Source: JAJCYK01 sp965212195 (lineage in GTDB: Bacteria > Bacteroidota > Bacteroidia > Cytophagales > Cyclobacteriaceae). From it: a stretch of 64,000 nucleotides of DNA. Positions 33,328 through 42,665 of this stretch are shown piece by piece. The notes beneath the pieces were generated by a model. It was not told the origin of the DNA, ran no database searches, and saw only the letters and a list, made by a program, of their open reading frames with translations. The translations under genes were made by a program, and so were the position numbers. Position 1 is the stretch's first letter, and every line of letters starts with the position of its first letter. The stretch covers positions 310,001 through 374,000 of the forward strand of contig CBDBUW010000015.1 in the NCBI GenBank assembly GCA_965212195.1. Reading direction: 5' to 3'.

Positions 33328-34782
33328 ATGAAATCTTATATATATATTTTCTTAATAGTTATCGGGTTATTACTACCAGGTTGTAGCCTTGATATCAACG
33401 ATGATCCGAATAATCCCACTACGGCAGAGCTATTCGAATTGCTTCCGGCCGCTGAGGTTGGACTTATTGGCCCTTTTAGTGATTTGGTGAATGCAATCAC
33501 CTCAAGTGCCGTGCAAACACGAGTATCTACACGGCATGATAATTTCACTGTGGACCGATCGACAGTGGACTTACTTTGGACCCAGGATTTGTATAGCGGG
33601 GGTCTAAAAGATCTTGAGGAGATTATCAGGCTGGGTACTGAAACAGAAAACTTCCACTATACCGGTGTTGCTAAAATTTTCAAAGCTTACATTTTCAGCA
33701 TGATGGTTGATGTCTGGGATGATGTACCTTTTAATGATGCTTTTCAGCCGGAATTAGATCAGATAAGCTATGACGATGGAGCCCAAATCTATGATAATCT
33801 TTTTATCCTGATTGATGAGGGAATCTCTGACCTGGATAGGACCTCCGCTTTATCTCCGGGATCAGACGATCTGATTTATAGCGGTGATTTGGAGAAATGG
33901 AAAAAAATGGGTGAGACCTTAAAGATGAAAATGCTCATTCAAATCAGGCTGGTGGATTCCTCCGTAGGCAGCAGGATTCAGCAGATAATTGATGCTGGTA
34001 ATTATATTACTTCTGCCGATGAGGATTTCCAATTTCATTTTATTAGTACCAGTGCTCCCGAAAATCGCATGCCACTATTTGTTTCAGACTATGTTTTTAA
34101 AATTGACAATCGTATTTCAACATACTTTCATGGTTTACTCGAAAGCAATAATGATCCTCGGATTCCATTTTATTTCTTCAATCAAACACCGGGCACATTT
34201 GTCGGTAGGGACTCCGGAAACCCTGAAGGGCTGGCTACTTTTGAAGATCAAAACACCAGAACTCTTCATGGGGCCTATCCGGCTGGTGGCAAATTCGATG
34301 ATGGAAACGGCGGTGTGACGGACCAGTCTTCCGGATTGGCTGGTGCTGGTACCTATAGAATGATCACCAATGCTATGAGATTTTTCATGGAGGCCGAGGC
34401 AGTGTTAGAGCTAGGCGTAACCGCCAGTGCACCCCTGGAGACGCTTTTCACTGAGGGCATTACCGAAGCCATGGCCAAAGTGAACGAAGTGGGCGTAGGT
34501 TCCATCAGTCAGGCACAGATTGACAATTATGTAAATGCCAGGCTTACGGAGTTTAATGCAGCAGATAACCAGGGAAAACTGAGGCTGGTAATCTTCGAAA
34601 AATACATCCATCAATTCGGGAATGGGATGGAGCAGTACAATGACTGGAGGAGAACGGGTATACCGGATGATCTTACATTAGTGGTACAGACGGGAGTAAC
34701 ACTTAATAGGTTCCCGTACCCCACTAGTGAAAATCCTCCTTCACTACCATCCAATGATACTTTTGTTTTTTGGGACAATTAA
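33328..34782 (+). CDS. SusD-like nutrient-binding lipoprotein (SusD-like_2 type)
   Basis: 484 residues with lipobox LLPGC (Cys19) followed by the acidic surface-export pattern SLDINDDPNNP. The SusD/RagB features are TPR-like helices in the first half (LEEIIRLGTE, FKAYIFSMMVDVWDDVPFNDAF), LEKWKKMGETLKMKMLIQI, and the C-terminal EKYIHQFGNGMEQYNDWRRTG. The form of these motifs fits the second SusD family. Family knowledge: it sits as a lid on the SusC barrel at the cell surface and captures ligand. Second gene of the operon. Confidence 0.93.
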   Translation: MKSYIYIFLIVIGLLLPGCSLDINDDPNNPTTAELFELLPAAEVGLIGPFSDLVNAITSSAVQTRVSTRHDNFTVDRSTVDLLWTQDLYSGGLKDLEEIIRLGTETENFHYTGVAKIFKAYIFSMMVDVWDDVPFNDAFQPELDQISYDDGAQIYDNLFILIDEGISDLDRTSALSPGSDDLIYSGDLEKWKKMGETLKMKMLIQIRLVDSSVGSRIQQIIDAGNYITSADEDFQFHFISTSAPENRMPLFVSDYVFKIDNRISTYFHGLLESNNDPRIPFYFFNQTPGTFVGRDSGNPEGLATFEDQNTRTLHGAYPAGGKFDDGNGGVTDQSSGLAGAGTYRMITNAMRFFMEAEAVLELGVTASAPLETLFTEGITEAMAKVNEVGVGSISQAQIDNYVNARLTEFNAADNQGKLRLVIFEKYIHQFGNGMEQYNDWRRTGIPDDLTLVVQTGVTLNRFPYPTSENPPSLPSNDTFVFWDN

Positions 34783-34792
34783 TTAGAAAATC

Positions 34793-35272
34793 ATGAAAAT
34801 TCATTATATAACTTTAATGATCGCCCTTTTGGCCACAAGTTTTGGGTCATGCGATGAAAATGAAGAATTGCCAGACTTTCTGAATGGAACAGAATTTGGT
34901 ATTTTGTTACTGGTAGATGTCACCACAGGAAATGAGATAGTGCTTGCCGATGTAAACACCGCCATGGTGTCTTTTGATGTATCATACGATGACAGCCAAA
35001 GACCGGTGGAGTCCATCGTCGTTCAGAAATTCTTCGTGGCTGCAGATGGGACCACTTCAGATAAAGTGGTACAAATGACCGTAACAGCGCCTTCCAGTGC
35101 CACCTTATCTGTTACGGATCTAGTTTCAGGCATTAGTGGTTTGAATATTGATGACATTGCCGCCGGAGACAGTTTCAGAATTGAATTCATAACCAATTAT
35201 GTAGACGGTCTGGTGGTTGATAATTATGGAACAGGGGTAAATCCCAATTTCAGTGTGACGTTTACGGACTAG
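34793..35272 (+). CDS. Small lipoprotein of the SusCD operon
   Basis: 159 residues, lipobox SFGSC (Cys20), then an acidic stretch CDENEELPDF that probably directs it to the surface. The rest is strand-rich (VDVTTGNEIVLADVNTAMVSF, DSFRIEFITNYVDG) and resembles a single Ig-like domain. The start is 10 bp after the SusD-like stop. The position equals that of SusE/SusF-type accessory binding lipoproteins, but there is no sequence match I can name. The operon ends at the terminator at 35288. Confidence 0.8.
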   Translation: MKIHYITLMIALLATSFGSCDENEELPDFLNGTEFGILLLVDVTTGNEIVLADVNTAMVSFDVSYDDSQRPVESIVVQKFFVAADGTTSDKVVQMTVTAPSSATLSVTDLVSGISGLNIDDIAAGDSFRIEFITNYVDGLVVDNYGTGVNPNFSVTFTD

Positions 35273-35287
35273 TAAGTCTAAGATTTC

Positions 35288-35320
35288 AATTTCCCCTTCT
35301 TATCCAGAAGGGGAAATTTT
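35288..35320 (+). terminator. Terminator of the SusCD operon
   Basis: Perfect 13-bp stem AATTTCCCCTTCT (35288-35300) and its complement (35306-35318), 5-nt loop, T run, 16 bp after the last stop. Confidence 0.85.
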
Positions 35321-35399
35321 CATCAAATTACCTTTAGCCTCTTAATAAAGGTCTAATAGGGTTCTTGCTTTCTTAAAATCATATTTATACAATAATTCC

Positions 35400-35975
35400 A
35401 TGAGACTATATACCTTAATTGTCACCCTACTGGTTTTTCTTACACAATCAATATTCGCCCAAAGTGATAATATCTACATAATTGAAACAGAAGTAGGAAA
35501 TATTAAATTTGAAGTTTATCCTGAAAAGGCTCCTATCAGTGTTGCTAACTTTCTTAAATATGTGGAATTGGCCAATTTTGATAGTGCCAATTTTCATCGT
35601 GTGGTGAGGATGGGTAATCAACCCAATGATTCAATTAGAATCGAAGTGATTCAGGGAACTTTCACAGGTGATGGAAACAATATGGGGCCTATATCCCACG
35701 AAACAACCAATAACATCGGATTACTTCATAAAGATGGCACTGTGTCAATGGCTAGACGGGAACCCGGGACTGCGTCCATACATTTTTTTATATGCATTAA
35801 TGATCAACCTGAACTGGACTATGGAGGTAAAAGAAATCCAGATGGTCAAGGATTTGCCACTTTTGGCCAAGTAATAGAAGGTATGGATGTAGTTAAAAAA
35901 ATTCAAAAAGGGGAAACTGAGTACCAAACCCTAAAACAGAAAATCAATATTTTAGCAATCCGAAAAGTGCAATAG
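35400..35975 (+). CDS. Cyclophilin-type peptidyl-prolyl isomerase, secreted
   Basis: 191 residues with signal peptide (about 1-20, FLTQSIFAQ). The cyclophilin domain is complete: VGNIKFEVYPEKAPISVANF, FHRVVRM (the catalytic Arg), HFFICINDQPELDY, GFATFGQVIEGMDVVKKI. Two positions differ from typical enzymes: the F..QGG loop is replaced by IEVIQGTF and the Gln before FFI is His. Family knowledge: assists folding of periplasmic proteins. It is followed after 5 bp by a second copy of the same type, so the two genes form a tandem duplicated pair. Confidence 0.88.
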   Translation: MRLYTLIVTLLVFLTQSIFAQSDNIYIIETEVGNIKFEVYPEKAPISVANFLKYVELANFDSANFHRVVRMGNQPNDSIRIEVIQGTFTGDGNNMGPISHETTNNIGLLHKDGTVSMARREPGTASIHFFICINDQPELDYGGKRNPDGQGFATFGQVIEGMDVVKKIQKGETEYQTLKQKINILAIRKVQ

Positions 35976-35980
35976 TAGTC

Positions 35981-36565
35981 ATGCGCATAATGATTTTAGT
36001 TAAAAAGATCTTGGGACTGATTTTAGTATTAGTACTAATGTCATCATGCCGGCAAAACGCTAATACTTATACCATAGAGACAGCATTAGGTAATATCATC
36101 TTGGAAGTTTACCCTGAACAGGCTCCTGTAACTGTGGACAACTTTAAAAAATATGTTGATCAAGCCATCTTTGACGGCGCTAGTTTCTACCGGGTTGTAA
36201 CAATGGACAATCAACCGAAAGACTCCATTAAGATAGAAGTTATACAGGGAGATTTTACCGGTAAGGAATACTATTTCCCAACAATTATTCATGAAACCAC
36301 GGAAATAACAGGACTGAAGCATTTGGATGGTACGGTGTCAATGGGCCGGTTTGAGGTAGGATCAACTGCTGCTGAATTCTTTATCTGTATCGGCGATCAA
36401 CCGGCATTGGATTTCAATGGTAAGCGAAATCCTGATGGGCAAGGTTTCGCGGCATTTGGTCAGGTTTTGGAAGGCATGGATGTGGTGAGGAAAATTCAAA
36501 GTGGTGAAGTAAACCTTCAAACTCTCAAGATGCCCATTGTTATCCACAGAATTAAAACGTACTAA
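35981..36565 (+). CDS. Cyclophilin-type peptidyl-prolyl isomerase, lipoprotein
   Basis: 194 residues with lipobox LMSSC (Cys23). It is clearly homologous to the gene before it (LGNIILEVYPEQAPVTVDNF, FYRVVTM with catalytic Arg, KRNPDGQGFAAFGQVLEGMDVV). In place of the usual Gln before FFI it has Glu, and it too lacks the QGG form of the loop. One copy is soluble in the periplasm and one is membrane-anchored, which suggests division of labour after duplication. Isomerase activity is probable but the changed active-site position may alter it. Confidence 0.88.
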   Translation: MRIMILVKKILGLILVLVLMSSCRQNANTYTIETALGNIILEVYPEQAPVTVDNFKKYVDQAIFDGASFYRVVTMDNQPKDSIKIEVIQGDFTGKEYYFPTIIHETTEITGLKHLDGTVSMGRFEVGSTAAEFFICIGDQPALDFNGKRNPDGQGFAAFGQVLEGMDVVRKIQSGEVNLQTLKMPIVIHRIKTY

Positions 36566-36615
36566 TTAATAAAGGACAGTATTGGACTTGCAGGCAATCT
36601 TCATATTTTAGACCC

Positions 36616-37809
36616 ATGAAAGCTCTGATCGAGAATGGACCTAACTTTAGGGAAGCGTATGATGCCAGTACCTCGGAAGCCCATAGCTATTTTGGCAAAG
36701 TAAAAGCATGGTTGTCGGCACAAGATGAGGATCTGGCCACTATCGATCAACGGGCTGCTGAATTTGGCCCTAAGGCGTTGCCCTTCCGGACCATGCTCAA
36801 GTTCATTGAATCCGAAAATGCCATCCGAGCACTGCAGCAGCCTACCTTACTCACTTTGATTAACCCAGTGTACAAGGAAACAGGGCGGATGCAGCCTAGG
36901 GAGGCGCACCCACATGGAGAAGATTCATTGCGCACAAAAATTCAATGTATGCGGTATTTTGAAACCCTCAACTCCAATTTCAAGGGCCGTATATTTGTTG
37001 TAGATGATGGCTGTCCGGAGGGATCCGGACAAATGGCTGAGAAAATAATACGGCAGTACCCGGGATCCCCTCACCGGGTCTTTTTTTTAAGCAAAGCTAT
37101 TGATGAAAATGATCCGGATTTGCCTCCGGGAATCACCCATAAAGATGGACAAAACCGCAGCGTGAAAGGTGGAGCAGCGCTATTTGGGATGAAAAAAGCG
37201 CTGCAAGTAACTACGGACGATCTACATATTATCGTGGACAATGATGCTGATCTCTCCGTGCATCCTATGCAACTGGGTTTATTGATCAAGGATATTGCAC
37301 AGGGGGAGGCTAAGGCGGCTATCGGTTCTCGCCGGGAGGACGATTCAGTGGCATTGATAGGAGAAAGCCGCAATCAAAGAGGATCATTGTTCATAAGGAT
37401 TTGGAAACATTTATTGCCGGAATTAGCAAAAAATATAAACGATACTAACCGGGCGTTTAAGGGATTTGAAAGTGAGGCCCTGCGCAAGATCTTGCCTTTG
37501 ATACGCATCTATACGTTTCCCTATCAGATCGAGTTGCTGCAGGCCTGTACATCGAAGGGAATTCCCATGGTTAAGAAAGGAATTGCCTACATAGACTCTG
37601 AAGCGGCATCCACTCAAAATGAAGAGAATATTACCGAGACGTATTTAAATCAGATCCATCAGATCATGGACATTGCCAATAGGTATAAGACCATTCCAGC
37701 GGCCGATCCCTTGATGAGCTACCTCCGATCGGTTTCGGAAGAAGAATGGAGGAAGATCCAGTTAAGTCCGCCAGAGGATTTGTTGGGATTGTTGGCAAAG
37801 ACCACCTAA
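36616..37809 (+). CDS. Family 2 glycosyltransferase-like protein
   Basis: 397 residues, no signal or clear membrane segment. The GT-A elements are visible: VVDDGCPEGSGQ (about 130-141), GGAALFGMKKAL (about 194-205), the metal-binding type DNDADLSV (about 217-224), AIGSRRED (about 241-248) and a later DTNRAFKGFE (about 285-294). The pattern fits the DPM/DPG synthase-like branch of GT2 that uses a nucleotide sugar. The N-terminal 80 residues are extra and helical. No polysaccharide genes are adjacent, so the acceptor is unknown. Confidence 0.75.
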   Translation: MKALIENGPNFREAYDASTSEAHSYFGKVKAWLSAQDEDLATIDQRAAEFGPKALPFRTMLKFIESENAIRALQQPTLLTLINPVYKETGRMQPREAHPHGEDSLRTKIQCMRYFETLNSNFKGRIFVVDDGCPEGSGQMAEKIIRQYPGSPHRVFFLSKAIDENDPDLPPGITHKDGQNRSVKGGAALFGMKKALQVTTDDLHIIVDNDADLSVHPMQLGLLIKDIAQGEAKAAIGSRREDDSVALIGESRNQRGSLFIRIWKHLLPELAKNINDTNRAFKGFESEALRKILPLIRIYTFPYQIELLQACTSKGIPMVKKGIAYIDSEAASTQNEENITETYLNQIHQIMDIANRYKTIPAADPLMSYLRSVSEEEWRKIQLSPPEDLLGLLAKTT

Positions 37810-37825
37810 CATTACTAAGTCCAGG

Positions 37826-38062
37826 TTGAAAAAAAATCCCATCCTATTCTTTATAATGGTGATGTCGCTAGTGCTGAAAGCTTTTAGCTGTTCTCACGGT
37901 ATGCCCCACAGTGTACTTCCCAATTGCTATCCTGCCAATTTATCGATACCTTATAGCAGCGGCCAGGTACATTCAACAGGAGGAATCCGCCGAACTCTCC
38001 ACAACCCAAAATTTATTTCCTCCTGGGAACCTGCTGGTGTTTACTTTTCCGCTTTTATATAA
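37826..38062 (+). CDS. Possible small secreted peptide (doubtful)
   Basis: 78 codons from TTG 37826. The first 22 residues (KKNPILFFIMVMSLVLKAFSC) look like a signal peptide or lipoprotein signal. The rest is of mixed composition with no recognised family. It lies in the 275-bp gap between the glycosyltransferase and CHAT genes, 16 bp after the former stops. The TTG start and lack of a family make it uncertain. Confidence 0.3.
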   Translation: MKKNPILFFIMVMSLVLKAFSCSHGMPHSVLPNCYPANLSIPYSSGQVHSTGGIRRTLHNPKFISSWEPAGVYFSAFI

Positions 38063-38083
38063 ATAAAGGGAAACCTGTATACC

Positions 38084-41000
38084 ATGCTCACTACCTTTTT
38101 ACCATGGACTTCCATAGTCTTGCTTGTCTTTCTATGGGGAGCGCCCGCGGCACCGCCGTATAATCCCCCCGTTGCGATCTTAACCCAGGCGGATTCCTTG
38201 CCCAAACCCCAGATCTACGATCATATGCTCAACATGCGCAACCGTGATCACAATGATAGTATGGCGGCGATATTTGAAAAGCAAGCTCAAACCCATCTGG
38301 AAAATAAAGAATTGAACCGTTTTGTAGAAGCCAAGACCTGGCAGGCTGCCAACCTCATCAACGCCTTTAAGGACCCGGAAGCAGTGCCGGTTCTCATGGA
38401 TCTGGTGGAAAATTATGGAGAGCAGCTGCAGGCCAGTCCCCAAACGGCCTTATCCGTATACTGGTTCCTGGCACATTGTCATCATATTCGTCAGCAACGG
38501 TTGCCCGCCATTCAATATTTTGAAAAATGGCAGCAGCTGATCACACAATATCCCAACGAAGACGATGTACTTAACTACCAGATTTATGTGGAAATGTCCA
38601 TCGCCTACAACAACATGGGGCGCTACCAACGCTCTTTGGAAGCCGCCCAAAAGTTATTGGACCTTTCGGGCAAAATGAATGATGTGGGTAAGGAAATGCT
38701 GGCGTACAATTTAATGGGAGAATCTTATCTGCCTCTAGGAGATATTAATAAATCACTCAATTCCTTTGACCGCATTCTGGAAATGGACCTGACCCGCTTA
38801 ACTCCTGAGCAGATGAATGCAGAAGTAAGGCAATACAGCATTTACCTGTCCAATGCCAGCTATGTAGCCAGTGCCCACAAAGACCATCCCCGGGCGTTGG
38901 AACTGATCAAAAGAAGCTTGGATCATATCGAAAAGCAAGGTGATAGTCCCTATAGCATTTATGAAAAAATGGCGGTGCTGCCCAACTTGAGTTTGGCTTA
39001 TGATAACCTGAACTATAATGATAGTGCCTTAATGGCCATTGAAGAGGTACTGGCTATCGTCCGGAGTATTCCCCGGCATAGTTTTGAGCTGCCCAAGATA
39101 TTAATGCAGCGGGGCAAGATCTACGCTAAAATGGGCAATCCGCAAATGGCTGAACAGAATTTCCTGGAAGCTATTGAGGTGGGCAACAAGTTCTCCCGCA
39201 AGACCGGTATAGAGGTTGCCATGGCGCATCAGTTGCTGGGTTCTTATTACCGCGATCAACAAAAATATGATGAAGCCCTGAAACAGTTTCAGCTAAGTCT
39301 TACTAAACTGGTTCCCACTTTCTCGGAAAGCGACCCCAGGTCATTACCGGAGCTCACTCAGGTAACTGCCCACAAAGTGGAATTGGTGTCCTTTCTAAAA
39401 GACAAAGCTTCTTGCTGGCGATTAAAACATGAACAAAGTCGGGCTCTGGAAGATCTGAGCAGCGCTTTGGACACCTACCTTATGGCTATTAGGCTGATTG
39501 ATGGGGCCAGGGGAAAGATCCTGGACAATCAATCCCGCATCGCTTTGTATGAAAACTCTCAGTCCCTGTATGAAGAGGCTTTGCACGTGGCTGCCGACTT
39601 GTACCAAGAAACAACTGACCCTCAGTATCTACAGGCCATCTTTACCGCTATCGAAGCTAAAAAAGCCAACAACCTGATGGACCGCTTCCTGGATCAACGG
39701 GCTCGACAACTGGTATACATACCGGACTCATTAACCACCAGGGAAAATGAATTAAAAAGTTTGATAGCCTACTATCAACGGGAGATCTATCAGGCAGAGT
39801 TTCAACAACAAGCGGATTCTGCTGCACTGAGTCAGTTAAATAAAGACCTCTTTGACAACGAACAGCAGTACGAACTGCATATCAATCATCTGGCCTCTGC
39901 TTATCCCGCCTATCAAAGCTATAAACAGGAGGCCCAGGAATTGACTTTGGAACGCTTACAAAAAGAACTGCTGCCTAAGGGAAGTTTGGCCGTGGAATTT
40001 ATGTGGGGGGAAGAGAATATCTATTTACTGGCCCTGGACCATGATCAGGTGCTTTTTCAACAGATCCCACGAGGTGACCTTCCCCAACTCATCTCCAACT
40101 ATCTGGAAGGGCTGCGCTCCAGGTCGTTTGATCCGCAAGAGTCAGAGCAACTGGCAAACATCCTGATGAATAATGTGCTGTCGCAGTTTAAAGAACATGA
40201 GCATCTTACAATCTTTGCCGATGGACTTTTGGGGTATCTGCCTTTTGAGACTTTAATGGTACGCGAACCAGGCGAAGGAGGTAGCGAATTTCTGATCAAC
40301 CAGTTTACTATTAACTATCAAATCTCCGCGAAATTACTGGGCTTGCCTAAATTAGAAAATGCTCAGGTTTCCAAACAGTCGTTTTTAGGATATGCTCCTA
40401 TCTTCGAAAAGGAATCCAACCCCTTGCTGGCCTCACGATCGGCGGAGAACATTCGAGCAGTATCGGAATTGGAAAGACTGCCGCAAGCCGAACAGGAGGT
40501 TAAGAACATTGCGGGACTTCTGGGAGGAGCCTACAAATTGGGCGAACAAGCTACGGAGGCCGACTTCAAACGTTCGGCTCAGCAATCGAATATTATACAT
40601 TTGGCTTCTCATGCCATTGTCGACGATCAAAATCCTTTATTCTCCCGGCTGGTCTTCGCTAGTTCTCAGGACTCTTTGGAGGACGGCCTGCTACACACCT
40701 ACGAGTTATACAATATTCAGTTGAATGCCGATCTGGCCTGTTTGAGTGCTTGTAACACCGGCATTGGAGTATACCATCAGGGAGAAGGTATCGTAAGTTT
40801 GGCTCAAGGCTTCCTGCATGCCGGTGTACCCAACGTTATGATGAGCTTATGGTCAGTGCCGGATCAGTCTACTGCACAGATCATGCAGTATTTCTACGAA
40901 GAAATTAAAAATGGACAGGGCAAAGCCGATGCGTTAAGGCTAGCAAAGCTGCGCTATCTTGAAAGTGCAGATGCCAACACCCAAGATCCCTATTATTGGG

Positions 41001-41125
41001 CGGCTTTCACTTTGATCGGTGATAACCAGGCTATCAAGGATAAAGGCTGGGAGATCTGGCAAATGGTGCTTATGGCCTTGGGTATGGCATTGATGGGGCT
41101 GATCTTGTATCGTCTTAAATTATAA
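38084..41125 (+). CDS. TPR-CHAT domain protein (caspase-like), membrane anchored
   Basis: 1013 residues. N-terminal signal/anchor (about 5-22); TPR repeats over about 80-440 (for example YNNMGRYQRSLEAAQKLLDL, LMQRGKIYAKMGNPQMAEQNF); a helical linker; a CHAT protease domain about 680-985 with the caspase-like dyad His843 (HLASHA) and Cys890 (SACNTG), plus MSLWSVPD and PYYWAAF; and a C-terminal membrane helix about 990-1010 (MVLMALGMALMGLILY). Both catalytic residues are present. Family knowledge: CHAT proteases with TPRs act in programmed death and stress pathways (separase/caspase clan). It is convergent with an anti-sigma/ECF sigma pair 10 bp away, a repeated association in Bacteroidota that suggests shared control. 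Confidence 0.92.
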   Translation: MLTTFLPWTSIVLLVFLWGAPAAPPYNPPVAILTQADSLPKPQIYDHMLNMRNRDHNDSMAAIFEKQAQTHLENKELNRFVEAKTWQAANLINAFKDPEAVPVLMDLVENYGEQLQASPQTALSVYWFLAHCHHIRQQRLPAIQYFEKWQQLITQYPNEDDVLNYQIYVEMSIAYNNMGRYQRSLEAAQKLLDLSGKMNDVGKEMLAYNLMGESYLPLGDINKSLNSFDRILEMDLTRLTPEQMNAEVRQYSIYLSNASYVASAHKDHPRALELIKRSLDHIEKQGDSPYSIYEKMAVLPNLSLAYDNLNYNDSALMAIEEVLAIVRSIPRHSFELPKILMQRGKIYAKMGNPQMAEQNFLEAIEVGNKFSRKTGIEVAMAHQLLGSYYRDQQKYDEALKQFQLSLTKLVPTFSESDPRSLPELTQVTAHKVELVSFLKDKASCWRLKHEQSRALEDLSSALDTYLMAIRLIDGARGKILDNQSRIALYENSQSLYEEALHVAADLYQETTDPQYLQAIFTAIEAKKANNLMDRFLDQRARQLVYIPDSLTTRENELKSLIAYYQREIYQAEFQQQADSAALSQLNKDLFDNEQQYELHINHLASAYPAYQSYKQEAQELTLERLQKELLPKGSLAVEFMWGEENIYLLALDHDQVLFQQIPRGDLPQLISNYLEGLRSRSFDPQESEQLANILMNNVLSQFKEHEHLTIFADGLLGYLPFETLMVREPGEGGSEFLINQFTINYQISAKLLGLPKLENAQVSKQSFLGYAPIFEKESNPLLASRSAENIRAVSELERLPQAEQEVKNIAGLLGGAYKLGEQATEADFKRSAQQSNIIHLASHAIVDDQNPLFSRLVFASSQDSLEDGLLHTYELYNIQLNADLACLSACNTGIGVYHQGEGIVSLAQGFLHAGVPNVMMSLWSVPDQSTAQIMQYFYEEIKNGQGKADALRLAKLRYLESADANTQDPYYWAAFTLIGDNQAIKDKGWEIWQMVLMALGMALMGLILYRLKL

Positions 41126-41135
41126 GAATTTCACG

Positions 41136-41879
41136 CTATAATTCATCGGCTAACTCCCGGGCCCGGGATTGGTAGTCCCCACCATTTTGTATCAGCTTCA
41201 GAAGCTGTGCTTTGGCCGCTTGTGTATCGGCATTTTTAAGATGTGCCAGCGCCAAATACCATTGAGCCGGAAGGTACAAATCACTAGACACACTGCCCTG
41301 TAATTGCTGTAAATTACCGATAGCCTTTTCGGCTTCCCCTATTTCCAAAAAGCTCAAGGCTTGGTAAAACAATCTAAAATCGGACTGGGGATTTCCACTC
41401 AATTCCTGGTCAAATACCTCTACTGCTTTTTGGTAATTCCCTTGCTCATAGTTACTCATACCATCGTCAGGCAGGTTGTTTTGGGAACGCTCTAAAGGAT
41501 TGACGATATTGGGATAGGGCTGATAATAACTCAAGTACAACTCTTCAGGATTGGTGCTTGGGTTCAGAAAAATATACGCTAGTCCCACTAAGAGCACCAC
41601 GGAAGCCGCTACGCCCAGAGTCCGCCAGAGCCTGAATGAAACTTGATTCCCCTCAGCACTTCTAAAGGATGGATCCTCATCTACTGCTGCCAGTTTATCT
41701 TTCAGTTCCTGATCAAAGTAAGCCTGGGCGCCAACTTTAATATCACGGTGAAGCTCCACCTCCGCTTTAAGTTCAGGATCCGTTTGCATCATGGCTTCAA
41801 ATTGTTCACGCTCCTCTTCGGTCAAAGTACCATCAATGAAGCGGTCAATGCGTTCCATATCAAATTTTTCACCAGCCAT
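41136..41879 (-). CDS. Anti-sigma factor-like membrane protein with TPRs
   Basis: Start chosen at ATG 41879, which overlaps the sigma factor stop (TAATG); 247 residues. The N-terminus (MERIDRFIDGTLTEEEREQF) is the short helical zinc-finger-like/anti-sigma segment without cysteines. One membrane helix at about 88-108 (LGVAASVVLLVGLAYIFL). The periplasmic part has three TPR-like units (about 143-240: NYEQGNYQKAVEVFDQEL). Family knowledge: such proteins hold an ECF sigma factor inactive until a signal arrives. The TPRs may contact the TPR-CHAT protein encoded opposite, which is inference. Confidence 0.82.
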   Translation of the reverse strand: MAGEKFDMERIDRFIDGTLTEEEREQFEAMMQTDPELKAEVELHRDIKVGAQAYFDQELKDKLAAVDEDPSFRSAEGNQVSFRLWRTLGVAASVVLLVGLAYIFLNPSTNPEELYLSYYQPYPNIVNPLERSQNNLPDDGMSNYEQGNYQKAVEVFDQELSGNPQSDFRLFYQALSFLEIGEAEKAIGNLQQLQGSVSSDLYLPAQWYLALAHLKNADTQAAKAQLLKLIQNGGDYQSRARELADEL

Positions 41880-42442
41880 TATAATTGCCTTTGCTTTTGA
41901 TGAACTTGTTCTTTTAATGTTTTTATGCAACGTAGCTTCTGGCTCTTAACCACGTTCTCATTCTTATACCCTAACTCATGAGCTATGGCCTCCATGCTAT
42001 ATGATCGATAATAGTAAAGCCTTAATATAGAAAGACAAGGCTCTCCCAATTTCGCTAGGAGATCTTTTACCCATAATTGACGCTCGTTCAACTCAATAGC
42101 ATCCGTAATGGACAGCTTGTTGTCCTCCTGAGTGTTCAGCAACTCTGGGTTAGTATACCACTTCTTGTTCTTTTTGAGCCTAGATAGTGCGGTATTCTTA
42201 CCTATGGCAAACAAATAGGTCTTCAAACTGCTGGTTAACTGGGTAAGTTTCCCACTTACAATATTTCGCCGCAACGTGATGATGGTGTCCTGAAATACAT
42301 CCGCAGCATCCTCACTTTCCATTTTAAAATGCTGCCAGGCCCATCCCAAAAACTCCAGCCTGTGCAATTCATACAGTGCCACTAAGCCCTCTTCCTCTCC
42401 ATTTTTAATGCTTTGAATTATTTTTTGATCGTCAGCTGCCAA
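41879..42442 (-). CDS. ECF RNA polymerase sigma factor (CHAT-linked)
   Basis: 187 residues. Region 2 at about 25-95 (FLGWAWQHFKMESEDAADVFQDTII, then LKTYLFAIGKNTALSRLKKNKKW) and region 4 at about 125-180 (LAKLGEPCLSILRLYYYRSYSMEAIAHELGY, KNENVVKSQKLRCIKTL). No region 1 or 3, as in ECF sigmas. Translationally coupled to the anti-sigma gene. It probably controls its own operon and perhaps the CHAT gene. Confidence 0.9.
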   Translation of the reverse strand: MAADDQKIIQSIKNGEEEGLVALYELHRLEFLGWAWQHFKMESEDAADVFQDTIITLRRNIVSGKLTQLTSSLKTYLFAIGKNTALSRLKKNKKWYTNPELLNTQEDNKLSITDAIELNERQLWVKDLLAKLGEPCLSILRLYYYRSYSMEAIAHELGYKNENVVKSQKLRCIKTLKEQVHQKQRQL

Positions 42443-42665
42443 GGCAATTACGGTTTATAATCTTCAAAATAGGAAAGTAAGCGGAATGTTAGAAAATTTT
42501 AAAAAAAGTCTCGCAGATTGGCTGTTTCGTATAAACAATATACCAATAAATAGGACTTTATCCCGAGGGTTACTGAATTACCCCACTTTTATACTGCTCA
42601 CAATGATGAGGGAAAATAGCCACAAAGTTGGGTCACCCGGAATAGATTTTGGAAATGCGGCACTA

